From: an uncultured Clostridia bacterium
Lineage (GTDB): Bacteria; Bacillota; Clostridia; Christensenellales; UBA1242
Length of the DNA stretch: 32,419 nt
Assembly (NCBI GenBank): GCA_934746515.1
Contig: CAKVFH010000012.1
Span: 1 to 32,419, forward strand
Direction: 5' to 3'
The notes under the pieces were generated by a model. That model ran no database searches, was not told where the DNA came from, and saw only the letters and a program-made list of their open reading frames with translations. Every line of letters begins with the position of its first letter. The first letter of the stretch is position 1. Both the position numbers and the translations under genes were made by a program. Positions 24,887 to 32,072 of the stretch are shown in pieces.

Positions 24887-26637
24887 TATTTTGTCTCCTT
24901 TTTGTTTTGTGAATAGTGAATTTCTTGGTAAACATTACATCTTTCCAAAAGCTCATCATGTGTGCCAATATCGACGATATCACCATTATTGATAACAATA
25001 ATTTTATTTGCGTCGCGAATTGAGTTTGTGCGTTGAGTTACAATAAAAGTTGTTGCGTCAGAAAGTGAAAGTCTGATTGCTTTTCTGAGTTTTGCATCAG
25101 TTGCAAAGTCGAGCGCACTTGATGCGTCGTCAAGAATGATAATGTGTGGGTTTCCAACAAGTGCCCTTGCGATTGTAAGTCTTTGTCTTTGACCACCAGA
25201 AAAGTTTGTTCCACCCTTGTTTACATGGTGATCCAAAAATTCTGGATATTCTTTAACAAAGTCGTAAGCTTGCGAAATTTTCAATGCTTTGATGATTTCT
25301 TCATCAGTTGCATCAGGTTTGCGCCAACACATGTTTGACTTTATTGTGCCTTCAAAAAGAGTTGGGTTTTGTGGCACCAAACCAATAATATTTCGTAGGT
25401 CTTCGAGATTATATTTTTTTATATTTGTGTCATTAACCAAAATTTCGCCACTTGTGGTGTCATAAAATCTTGGAATAAGGTTGACAATTGAGCTTTTGCC
25501 ACTTCCCGTTCCGCCGATAATACCAATAATATCTCCAGGTTCAGCCGAAAATGACAAACCGGATACTGCATTTTTAACTTCTGAATAAGAAAAGTTTACA
25601 TTTTTAAATTCAACTTTGCCGAGATTTACATCGTCAAAGTCAACCTTAACTGGATTAGCTGGGTCTTTTACAGAGTTTTTAACCATCATAAGTTCATTAA
25701 CTCTGTCGCTTGAAGCATTCATTCTTGTGATAATTGTGATTAAGTTTGCAAGTGTTACAATACAAGTTGAAATCGTTCCAAAATAATCAATAAACGCAAT
25801 GAGTTTTCCTTGAGAAAGTTCGCCTACATTAACTTCAATTCCACCAAAATAGAAAAGCGCAATGATTGCAAAATTTACAACAATTGAAATAAGCGGAATA
25901 AGTGCACTATTCCATTCACCATGACGAAGCTGTGTTGTGATCAGGTCATAGTTTGCATCTTTAAATTTTTCAGTTTCGCTGTTTTGTTTATTGAAAGCTC
26001 TAACAACTCTGACACCAGTCAAGTTTTCACGAGTGATGTTTGTTGTTTTGTCTAGTTTGGTTTTAATTTTAATTAACAGTGGTTTAAGTTTGCACATAAT
26101 CTTCCAAACGATAAAACATAGAATTGGAATGATTACAATAAAGATTAAACTTAACTTGGCGTTAATAAATAGTGACATTATAAGAGAACCGATAATCAAA
26201 ACCGGAGTTCTCATGATTGTTCTCAAAACCGAACCGATACCAATTTGAATATTTCTAACATCGTTTACAGTTCTGTTTAAAAGAGTTGTTGTCGAAAATT
26301 TGTCAAGTTCAGAATGTGACAATTCATTGATATGTTCAAACACATCATTTCGGATATCTTTACCGGCACCACGGGATGCAATGGCTGCACATTTTTGTCC
26401 GACAATGGCAAAAGCAAAACCAATGATATTCAAAACCAAAATAACAATACCGTATGAGATAATGTATTTTTTATCATTGTGAGCAATACCAATATCAATG
26501 ATTTGAGCCATGAGATATGGAATGAAAAGTTCTGTTAAAGTTTCAACACATTTGCAAAAAGGCGCAAAAAAAGTCTGCAACTTATAATTTTTCAGGTAAC
26601 TAAAATATCTAAATTCTTTTTTTGTTTTATTTTTCAT
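24886..26637 (-). CDS. ABC exporter half-transporter, subunit with the degenerate ATP site
   Basis: A 583-residue half-transporter partnering the gene that overlaps its stop codon. The transmembrane domain covers about residues 20-310. The ATPase domain has Walker A GGTGSGKSS (375-383), Q-loop PQNPTLF and a canonical FSGGQ signature (479-483). Walker B is ILDDASS, with Asp504 in place of the catalytic Glu, and the switch region reads VTQRTNS, with Gln535 in place of His. These two changes define the non-hydrolysing site of TM287/LmrC/BmrC-type subunits. The frame opens at ATG 26652, which has no ribosome site; ATG 26637 has GGA five to six bases upstream and is preferred. It is the first gene of a two-gene operon. 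Confidence 0.92.
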   Translation of the reverse strand: MKNKTKKEFRYFSYLKNYKLQTFFAPFCKCVETLTELFIPYLMAQIIDIGIAHNDKKYIISYGIVILVLNIIGFAFAIVGQKCAAIASRGAGKDIRNDVFEHINELSHSELDKFSTTTLLNRTVNDVRNIQIGIGSVLRTIMRTPVLIIGSLIMSLFINAKLSLIFIVIIPILCFIVWKIMCKLKPLLIKIKTKLDKTTNITRENLTGVRVVRAFNKQNSETEKFKDANYDLITTQLRHGEWNSALIPLISIVVNFAIIALFYFGGIEVNVGELSQGKLIAFIDYFGTISTCIVTLANLITIITRMNASSDRVNELMMVKNSVKDPANPVKVDFDDVNLGKVEFKNVNFSYSEVKNAVSGLSFSAEPGDIIGIIGGTGSGKSSIVNLIPRFYDTTSGEILVNDTNIKKYNLEDLRNIIGLVPQNPTLFEGTIKSNMCWRKPDATDEEIIKALKISQAYDFVKEYPEFLDHHVNKGGTNFSGGQRQRLTIARALVGNPHIIILDDASSALDFATDAKLRKAIRLSLSDATTFIVTQRTNSIRDANKIIVINNGDIVDIGTHDELLERCNVYQEIHYSQNKKETK

Positions 26638-26651
26638 CTTGTTCCAAACCA

Positions 26652-26680
26652 TTGTAATTTTTTAAATCTTATTGTATAAT
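26652..26680 (+). promoter_or_regulatory. Promoter of the GT4 gene, overlapping the exporter promoter
   Basis: TTGTAA (26652-26657), a 17-bp spacer and TATAAT (26675-26680). Transcription would start near 26687, about 47 bases before the TTG start codon. Confidence 0.65.
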
Positions 26681-26686
26681 GAAATC

Positions 26687-26715
26687 ATTATAAGATAAAT
26701 AAATTTTTCAGTCAA
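26687..26715 (-). promoter_or_regulatory. Promoter of the ABC exporter operon, facing the GT4 promoter
   Basis: On the minus strand TTGACT (26710-26715), a 17-bp spacer and TATAAT (26687-26692). The two opposing -10 boxes are six bases apart and form the inverted repeat TATAATGAAATCATTATA (26675-26692). Confidence 0.68.
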
Positions 26716-26733
26716 ACAAAAGGAGTTAAGATT

Positions 26734-28146
26734 TTGAAAAAAACGCAAATTGATAATAAAAAAAGCGCAAAAATGGCAAAAAAAATCGATAAAAATGTGA
26801 TAAAAATAAAAAATAACACAAAAAAAAGATTATTGCGCCGTGAAAATAAGAACAATAAAATTGTTTCAAAATGCAATAAAAAGATTGTGAATACTTCAAA
26901 AAATGATATTGAAATTTTAAATAAAATCAACGAATTAAACACCAATGGAAAAAGGACAATTGTATATTTTGTTGATTCTTTTTATCCAATTATTGACGGT
27001 GTTGTATCAGTTCTTGACAATTACGCTAAATTTATGTCTGACTATTATAATGTTGTTGTCTGTTCACCAAAACATAAGAAAAAAACATATAAAGCAGAAA
27101 AATATTTTGTTTTATCAACTGATTCAATTTATATAAAAAAACAGGGTTATGATTTAGGTTTTCCACAACTTGATTCAAAATTCACAAAATATATTTCACT
27201 TTTAAAGATTGATTTGATTCATGTAAACTCACCATTTAATATGGGAACTTTTGGTCTTGATCTTGCAAAGAAAAGACATATTCCAAGCATCACAACATTT
27301 CATAGTCAGTTTAAGCAAGATTTTTATAAAGCGACAAAAAGCGCAGTTTTGTCATCTTTTTTAGCTAATATGATTATAAAAGTCTATGACAAGTCAACTT
27401 TAACTCTTACTATGAATGATTTTTCAGCTGGAATAATGAAAGAATATGGGCTTAAAAGAAATGATGTTCAAATAGTTCCAAATGCAACAAATCTTGAATA
27501 TAAAGAATTTGACCTTCAAACAGAAAAGAATGTTTTGCAAAAATATAATATAAAGAAAGAGCAGTTTAATATTTTGTTTATTGGTAGGTTTGTTAAAGTT
27601 AAAAATGTTTATTTAATTTTGGATGTTTTGAAAGAACTTTACATGCTTAATCAAAATTTTCAATTTATTTTCATGGGGTATGGACCTGAAGAAGAAAAAA
27701 TGAAAAAAATTATTCATGAAAATAATTTGGAAAATAACATAGTTTTTACTGGTAAAGTTTTGGATGTTGATGAAAAGGCAATAATCATAAAAAATTCTGA
27801 TTTACTATTTTTCCCTTCAGTTTATGATACAGACGGAATTGTTAAGATTGAATCAGCTTGCTATTCAGTTCCAACACTATGCTTGGAAAATACGGGAGTA
27901 TCTTCTGGAATAAAAAATAATGAGACTGGATTTGTTGAAAAAAATGATGTTAAATTATTAGCCGAAAGATTGAATGAACTATCTAAAAATGTAGATTTTG
28001 TTCAAAAAATTGGAAAAAATGCCAAAGATAGTTTATATGTTACTTGGAATGATGTTGGAAATAAACTTAAAAAAATATACGAAAAATTATTCGCCACAAA
28101 GAACTTAAAAAGTATAAAAAATAAAAAGAAAATTAACAAAAAATAA
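26734..28146 (+). CDS. GT4-family glycosyltransferase with basic terminal extensions (glycolipid-synthase-like)
   Basis: A 470-residue GT4 enzyme. The catalytic part starts near residue 74 (RTIVYFVDSFYPIIDGVVSV), the form seen in diacylglycerol and monoglucosyl-diacylglycerol glucosyltransferases. LIHVNSPFNMGTFGLDLA (161-178), TTFHSQF (187-193) and FIGRFVKVKNVYLI (282-295) follow. The EX7E motif is altered: Asp365 stands for the first Glu, with Glu373 kept (VYDTDGIVKIES). About a third of residues 1-73 are Lys or Arg, and the C-terminus is also poly-Lys, which would favour binding to acidic membrane lipids. It starts at TTG 26734, eight bases after a strong AAAGGAG, so UUG initiation looks real. 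Glycolipid synthesis is inference from the N-terminal motif and charge. Confidence 0.87.
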   Translation: MKKTQIDNKKSAKMAKKIDKNVIKIKNNTKKRLLRRENKNNKIVSKCNKKIVNTSKNDIEILNKINELNTNGKRTIVYFVDSFYPIIDGVVSVLDNYAKFMSDYYNVVVCSPKHKKKTYKAEKYFVLSTDSIYIKKQGYDLGFPQLDSKFTKYISLLKIDLIHVNSPFNMGTFGLDLAKKRHIPSITTFHSQFKQDFYKATKSAVLSSFLANMIIKVYDKSTLTLTMNDFSAGIMKEYGLKRNDVQIVPNATNLEYKEFDLQTEKNVLQKYNIKKEQFNILFIGRFVKVKNVYLILDVLKELYMLNQNFQFIFMGYGPEEEKMKKIIHENNLENNIVFTGKVLDVDEKAIIIKNSDLLFFPSVYDTDGIVKIESACYSVPTLCLENTGVSSGIKNNETGFVEKNDVKLLAERLNELSKNVDFVQKIGKNAKDSLYVTWNDVGNKLKKIYEKLFATKNLKSIKNKKKINKK

Positions 28147-28159
28147 AAGTTTTAGAATT

Positions 28160-28187
28160 TAGGAAGTTTTGTGCTTCCTATTTTTAT
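28160..28187 (+). terminator. Rho-independent terminator after the GT4 gene
   Basis: TAGGAAG (28160-28166), a 7-base loop and CTTCCTA (28174-28180) followed by TTTTTATTT. The 200 bases from here to the parA promoter are almost pure A/T with nothing else recognisable. Confidence 0.82.
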
Positions 28188-28386
28188 TTATTTTAAAAAT
28201 AATTAAAATTTATTATAAAAATATTTTTTAAATTACTTATATAATTGTAGAAATTATGTCAAAAATTATTATTTTAATATTTTTTAAATAATTTTAATTC
28301 AATTTTGCGTTTTTTATTTTTGTTATTTTTGTTTGATATGAATAAAAGTTGTTTATTATTTTATATAAAAATATAACAATTTTAGT

Positions 28387-28414
28387 TTGCAAATGACTAA
28401 AAATGTATTATAAT
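28387..28414 (+). promoter_or_regulatory. Promoter of parAB
   Basis: TTGCAA (28387-28392), a 16-bp spacer and TATAAT (28409-28414). Transcription would start near 28421. AGGGG (28436-28440) lies five bases before the parA ATG. Confidence 0.6.
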
Positions 28415-28445
28415 CTAGGTATTATATTGTAGGATAGGGGATTGT

Positions 28446-29225
28446 ATGGGTAGAATTATTGCTTTTGCTAATCAAAAAGGTGGTGTTGGAAAAACAACCA
28501 CATGCGTTAATATGGCTGCATACATGGCTCTTTTAGGAAAAAAAGTTCTTATTGTTGATCTTGATCCACAAGGAAACGCAACAAGTAATCTTGGTTTTTC
28601 TAAAGATGGTAAATATAATTCAATTTATCAGGCCATGAGCGGAGATAAACAAGTTAATGATTGTATTTATGATACTAAACTGGATAATTTAAAGATTATT
28701 CCTTCAAATATTGACCTTGCAGGCATTGAAGTTGAGCTTGTTTATATGGATAAAAGGGAGTATGTTATCAAGGAATTTTTTGATAAGATAAAAAATAATT
28801 ATGATTATATAACTATTGATTGTCCACCTTCACTGGGTCTTTTAACAATAAATGCATTCACTGCGAGTGATGCTGTTATAATTCCAATTCAGTGCGAATT
28901 TTTTGCTCTTGAAGGTTTAAGTCAACTTATGAATACTATCAGACTTGTTAAGAAAAAATTAAATTCTAACATTTCAATTGATGGTGTTGTTTTGACAATG
29001 CGTGACACAAGAAGTAATTTGGGTAAGCAGGTTGCTGAAGAAATTAAAAAATTCTTTTCAGCAACAGTTTTTGATACACAAATTCCAAGAAATGTGCGTT
29101 TGGCAGAAGCTCCAAGTTATGGCGAGCCAATTTGTATTTATGACAAATCTTGTGTTGGTGCAAAAGCTTATCAAAAGCTCACAGAAGAGTATTTTTTAAG
29201 AAATAATGTAAAATATAGTAAATAA
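28446..29225 (+). CDS. parA: Chromosome partitioning ATPase ParA (Soj)
   Basis: ParA binds DNA non-specifically as an ATP dimer and is stimulated by ParB bound at parS to segregate the origin region. The 259 residues begin directly with the deviant Walker A ANQKGGVGKTTT (Lys11 and Lys16), with no N-terminal HTH, as in chromosomal Soj-type rather than P1-type plasmid ParA. Walker A' is VLIVDLDPQGNATSNLGF (34-51) and Walker B is YDYITIDCPPSLGLLTINA (near 118-136). The conserved C-terminal block FDTQIPRNVRLAEAPSYGEPI is present. It is followed 14 bases later by parB in one operon. Confidence 0.98.
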   Translation: MGRIIAFANQKGGVGKTTTCVNMAAYMALLGKKVLIVDLDPQGNATSNLGFSKDGKYNSIYQAMSGDKQVNDCIYDTKLDNLKIIPSNIDLAGIEVELVYMDKREYVIKEFFDKIKNNYDYITIDCPPSLGLLTINAFTASDAVIIPIQCEFFALEGLSQLMNTIRLVKKKLNSNISIDGVVLTMRDTRSNLGKQVAEEIKKFFSATVFDTQIPRNVRLAEAPSYGEPICIYDKSCVGAKAYQKLTEEYFLRNNVKYSK

Positions 29226-29239
29226 TATTAGGAGAAATT

Positions 29240-30121
29240 ATGAAAAGAGGACTAGGTAGGGGATTAGATTCATTATTTGGTGAATATGAAGAAGAAAAAC
29301 CTGTTGTTGAAAAAACTGTTGAAACAAAAATTGAGCAAGTGGTTGTAAATGAACCAAAAGAAGTTGATATTGGTTTGATTGATAGAAATCCTGAACAGCC
29401 AAGAAAAATATTTGATGAAGATGCTTTAAGAGAACTTGCAGAATCAATTAAAGTGCATGGCGTTATTCAGCCAATCATTGTAAAACAAGTTGGTGATAGA
29501 TACTTTATTATTGCTGGTGAAAGACGTTGGAGAGCTTCAAGAATTGCAGGATTAAAAACAATTCCTTGCATTATCAAGAATTATTCAGAACAAGAAATCA
29601 GTGAAATTGCCATTATTGAAAACTTGCAAAGGGAAGATTTAAACCCAATTGAATCAGCAAAAGCTATAAAAAACCTTATAAATCAATATAATCTCACTCA
29701 AGATGAAGTTGCAGATAAAATCGGAAAGAGTAGACCTGCAGTTGCTAACACTTTAAGGCTTTTGCTTTTACCAGAAAGTATTATTTCTTTGGTTGAATCA
29801 AATAAAATCTCTGCAGGACACGCAAGAGCATTGCTTGCTATTTCTGATACAAAAAAGCAAAAGGAAGTTGCGCTTTTGATTGTTGAAAAAGGTTTAACTG
29901 TTCGTGATGTTGAACAAATTATCAAAAACATGAACAGACCTGTGGTTGAAAGACCTGTTCAAGAGAAAAGTCTTGAATTAAAAGACTTTGAAAACAGCAT
30001 AAAGAGAGTTTTTGCAACAAAAGTTCAAATAAAAGGTAATGATAATAAAGGAAAAATCGTTATTGATTATTATTCAAAAGATGATCTTAATAGAATTTAT
30101 GATATTTTAAATAAACAATAA
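29240..30121 (+). CDS. parB: Chromosome partitioning protein ParB (Spo0J), parS-binding CTPase
   Basis: ParB loads at parS as a CTP-dependent clamp and spreads on DNA. The 293 residues have every expected part: the N-terminal ParA-stimulating peptide KRGLGRGLDSLFG (2-14), the CTP-binding core with GERRWRA (93-99) and ENLQRED (127-133), the parS-reading helix-turn-helix (about 150-180, LTQDEVADKIGKSRPAVANT), and the C-terminal dimerisation domain (about 245-293). AGGAG lies a few bases before the ATG. Nine parS sites start 24 bases after its stop codon. No gidB or noc accompanies it in this window. Confidence 0.98.
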   Translation: MKRGLGRGLDSLFGEYEEEKPVVEKTVETKIEQVVVNEPKEVDIGLIDRNPEQPRKIFDEDALRELAESIKVHGVIQPIIVKQVGDRYFIIAGERRWRASRIAGLKTIPCIIKNYSEQEISEIAIIENLQREDLNPIESAKAIKNLINQYNLTQDEVADKIGKSRPAVANTLRLLLLPESIISLVESNKISAGHARALLAISDTKKQKEVALLIVEKGLTVRDVEQIIKNMNRPVVERPVQEKSLELKDFENSIKRVFATKVQIKGNDNKGKIVIDYYSKDDLNRIYDILNKQ

Positions 30122-30131
30122 AATATTAAAG

Positions 30132-30184
30132 AAAAACAAAAGAATGTTTCATGTGAAACATTCTTTTGTTTTTGTTTTATTTAT
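30132..30184 (+). terminator. Terminator of parB built around a parS site
   Basis: A 21-bp-arm inverted repeat (30132-30173), perfect except for the central T-G pair of the parS site at its core, runs into TTTTGTTTTTGTTTTATTT. It begins 11 bases after the parB stop. Confidence 0.85.
30145..30160 (+). promoter_or_regulatory. parS site 1
   Basis: TGTTTCATGTGAAACA, one base off the classic palindromic TGTTTCACGTGAAACA. It forms the top of the parB terminator stem. Confidence 0.95.
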
Positions 30185-30211
30185 TTAAGAGTTTATGGTT
30201 TTTTGTGTAAT

Positions 30212-30227
30212 TGTTTCATGTGAAACA
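30212..30227 (+). promoter_or_regulatory. parS site 2
   Basis: Exact copy of the 16-mer in forward orientation, without an extended stem. Confidence 0.95.
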
Positions 30228-30363
30228 TTTTATTAAATATATTTTTGCTAAAAGATATTATTTTTGAATAATAAGTTTTGAATAATTTAATTTAACAAAT
30301 TTTATTGTGAATTTTTAACAATAAAAATTCGATTATTATTTGGTTTCATAAAACAGATATTAA

Positions 30364-30379
30364 TGTTTCACATGAAACA
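30364..30379 (-). promoter_or_regulatory. parS site 3
   Basis: Exact reverse-complement copy (TGTTTCACATGAAACA on the plus strand). Confidence 0.95.
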
Positions 30380-30421
30380 CTAAAACGGTTGGGGAATATA
30401 CTTATTTTTAATCATATAAGA

Positions 30422-30437
30422 TGTTTCACATGAAACA
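30422..30437 (-). promoter_or_regulatory. parS site 4
   Basis: Exact reverse-complement copy, 58 bp after site 3. Confidence 0.95.
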
Positions 30438-30601
30438 TTTGCCTATAATAAATATAATAAAATAAAAATAATGAACAATAATTGTTGTAGAACACACTTT
30501 TTGTGAAAACTTCAATAGAACAAGACTATTATCAATAGAATTTATTTAAAATAATAAATTAAAATAAAATAATAAAAAATGTGTAGAAATATACCAAAAA
30601 A

Positions 30602-30617
30602 TGTTTCACATGAAACA
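30602..30617 (-). promoter_or_regulatory. parS site 5
   Basis: Exact reverse-complement copy. Confidence 0.95.
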
Positions 30618-30691
30618 AACTTTTAAAACTTGTTATTTTAGAGTATTATTTAATTATTTTATTGCATTTAATTTTAATTTAAAGCGAGCGA

Positions 30692-30707
30692 TGTTTCATG
30701 TGAAACA
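30692..30707 (+). promoter_or_regulatory. parS site 6
   Basis: Exact forward copy whose symmetry extends to 24 bp (30688-30711, GCGA and TCGC flanks). Confidence 0.95.
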
Positions 30708-30798
30708 TCGCATGAATGTTTAATATCTCATAATTACCAATTAGAAAATAATAAGAGAGAAATTTATATGAAGTATAAAAGAAAATAATTAAAGAAAA

Positions 30799-30814
30799 TG
30801 TTTCATGTGAAACA
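30799..30814 (+). promoter_or_regulatory. parS site 7
   Basis: Exact forward copy. Confidence 0.95.
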
Positions 30815-30860
30815 ATAAAAAGTAAAACCCTTTATGTTTTGCTTTTGTTTAATAAACAAA

Positions 30861-30876
30861 TGTTTCATGTGAAACA
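30861..30876 (+). promoter_or_regulatory. parS site 8
   Basis: Exact forward copy, 62 bp after site 7. Confidence 0.95.
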
Positions 30877-31037
30877 CTTATAAATGCCGCTAAAATTTAT
30901 TGTTTAATAGTGTTTGTGATAAATGGTTTATTTAATTTACTTAAATGGAAAAAATTGTAATATAAAGAAAATAGTATTAAAAACGATATATATCGCTATT
31001 TCAGATTGTTTTAAATATAAATGGTTAAAATGATAAC

Positions 31038-31068
31038 AAAAAAAGATGTTTCATGTGAAACATCTTTT
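31038..31068 (-). terminator. Terminator of the cvpA-family gene built around a parS site
   Basis: On the minus strand, arms AAAAGATGTTTCA and TGAAACATCTTTT (31041-31068) enclose the parS centre and run into seven T (31044-31038). It lies about 70 bases after the stop of the CvpA-family gene. Confidence 0.8.
31047..31062 (+). promoter_or_regulatory. parS site 9
   Basis: Exact forward copy. It forms the core of the cvpA terminator hairpin. Confidence 0.95.
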
Positions 31069-31135
31069 CGTTTTATTATTCATAATGTCTGATTTTATTA
31101 GGATTTATGCAATAAAGTTTAGTAAAACGCTCCCA

Positions 31136-31897
31136 TTATTTGAATATTGAATTTATTATGTCGCTGTAGCTAAAGAAATTATCAAGAAGATTGGTTATTT
31201 GATTATAGACGATTTTTCCAAAGAATGAATTGCTAATGTAGTTTGTTACAGGTTTCATAAATGAAATTGGGGATAAAAGTTTAATTATGAAGCATATTCC
31301 AACCAAGATGAGAAGTCCTTGAACAATTCCATAGAATGCGCCCAGAATATTATCAACAATTTTAACAAATCCAACAGTTCTTAACTTGTTTATAAGAAGT
31401 CTTATTAAAATTACTATTAAAAACAATAAAACAAATGTAATTGCAAATGATATCAGTGATGAAAAGAAATTTGCATAGGTTTTACTTACAATTTCGCCAA
31501 GTGAACGGTATTCAAGCCCTGATGATTGAAGCTTTGTGTAAAGTGATTTATTGTTTAAAAAGATATTAAACATTATTTTTGGAATAACTGGTATAGCGCC
31601 GGAAGCTAAAACATATTTTACAAATGGGTTTAGCTGCGATTGTTCCATTGAAATAAGGTTTGTCTCAAAATCCGCCGAAAATGACACGAGTTTTCGATAA
31701 TATGAACCGTAAATTGCGTTTTCTAAACCAAACCAATTGTTTAATAAGTTATTTAATGGCTTATAAAGGAAAAATGCTAGTATTGCAATTGCGCCAAATG
31801 AAAAATTTGATAAAACCGATGTCATAAAACCGCGTTTGATGCCAATAATTATATATATGATAAGAAACACGGCAAGTGCCAGGTCAAGCCAATTCAT
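31136..31897 (-). CDS. CvpA-family membrane protein
   Basis: A 253-residue integral membrane protein of the CvpA/colicin V production family. The N-terminus MNWLDLALAVFLIIYIIIGIKRGF is the family's first span followed by the conserved G-x-x-R-G-F. A second hydrophobic segment lies near residues 32-45 (FGAIAILAFFLY), a third near 150-170 (FAITFVLLFLIVILIRLLI), and a fourth near 190-210 in the conserved NILGAFYGIVQGLLILVGI block. The loop between spans 2 and 3 is longer than in the short CvpA proteins. A TTG at 31909 is in frame, but ATG 31897 follows GGAGG five bases upstream. Family role is poorly defined (envelope, biofilm, colicin V export in E. coli). It is divergent from the ftsH-like gene. 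Confidence 0.85.
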   Translation of the reverse strand: MNWLDLALAVFLIIYIIIGIKRGFMTSVLSNFSFGAIAILAFFLYKPLNNLLNNWFGLENAIYGSYYRKLVSFSADFETNLISMEQSQLNPFVKYVLASGAIPVIPKIMFNIFLNNKSLYTKLQSSGLEYRSLGEIVSKTYANFFSSLISFAITFVLLFLIVILIRLLINKLRTVGFVKIVDNILGAFYGIVQGLLILVGICFIIKLLSPISFMKPVTNYISNSFFGKIVYNQITNLLDNFFSYSDIINSIFK

Positions 31898-31917
31898 AAG
31901 CACCTCCAACTATAATA

Positions 31918-31946
31918 ATTATATTACATTTTTTTTGTTTAGTCTA
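31918..31946 (-). promoter_or_regulatory. Candidate promoter of the CvpA-family gene
   Basis: TAGACT (31941-31946), a 17-bp spacer and a perfect TATAAT (31918-31923) on the minus strand, about 14 bases upstream of the expected transcription start. Confidence 0.5.
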
Positions 31947-32017
31947 TTTATTCGCCGTAAAAACTGAAAATAAAAGGAAAAATGAGCATAATGCACATAA
32001 ATAAATTTATAAAAGGA

Positions 32018-32046
32018 TTGATAAATATTGAAATATTTGATAAAAT
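32018..32046 (+). promoter_or_regulatory. Candidate promoter of the ftsH-like gene
   Basis: TTGATA (32018-32023), a 17-bp spacer and TAAAAT (32041-32046). Transcription would start near 32053, about 10 bases before the GGAGG ribosome site. Confidence 0.5.
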
Positions 32047-32072
32047 AATAATAGATTATTTTGGAGGCAAAA

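Larger units (their letters stand above)
30145..31062. repeat. Cluster of nine parS sites in a non-coding block
   Basis: The 1014 bases between the convergent parB and cvpA genes contain nine exact copies of TGTTTCATGTGAAACA or its reverse complement. Start-to-start distances are 67, 152, 58, 180, 90, 107, 62 and 186 bp. Written left to right, the orientations are F F R R R F F F F. The DNA between them is very AT-rich; I see no gene, no DnaA-box cluster and no other repeat apart from a small TCAATAGAA pair at 30512 and 30532. Confidence 0.95.

Noticed and set aside
30342..30355. Tenth parS-like sequence (GGTTTCATAAAACA)
   Set aside because: It lacks the GTG centre and is two bases shorter between half-sites. 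TTGTGAAAAC at 30501-30510 is likewise only a half-site.
30145..31062. Regularly recurring short repeat resembling a CRISPR array
   Set aside because: The repeat is a 16-bp palindrome with irregular 58-186 bp spacing and mixed orientation next to parB. It is parS, and no cas gene is present.
30122..31135. Replication origin in the AT-rich parS block
   Set aside because: No cluster of TTATCCACA-type DnaA boxes and no dnaA gene were found. AT-richness alone is not evidence in this genome.
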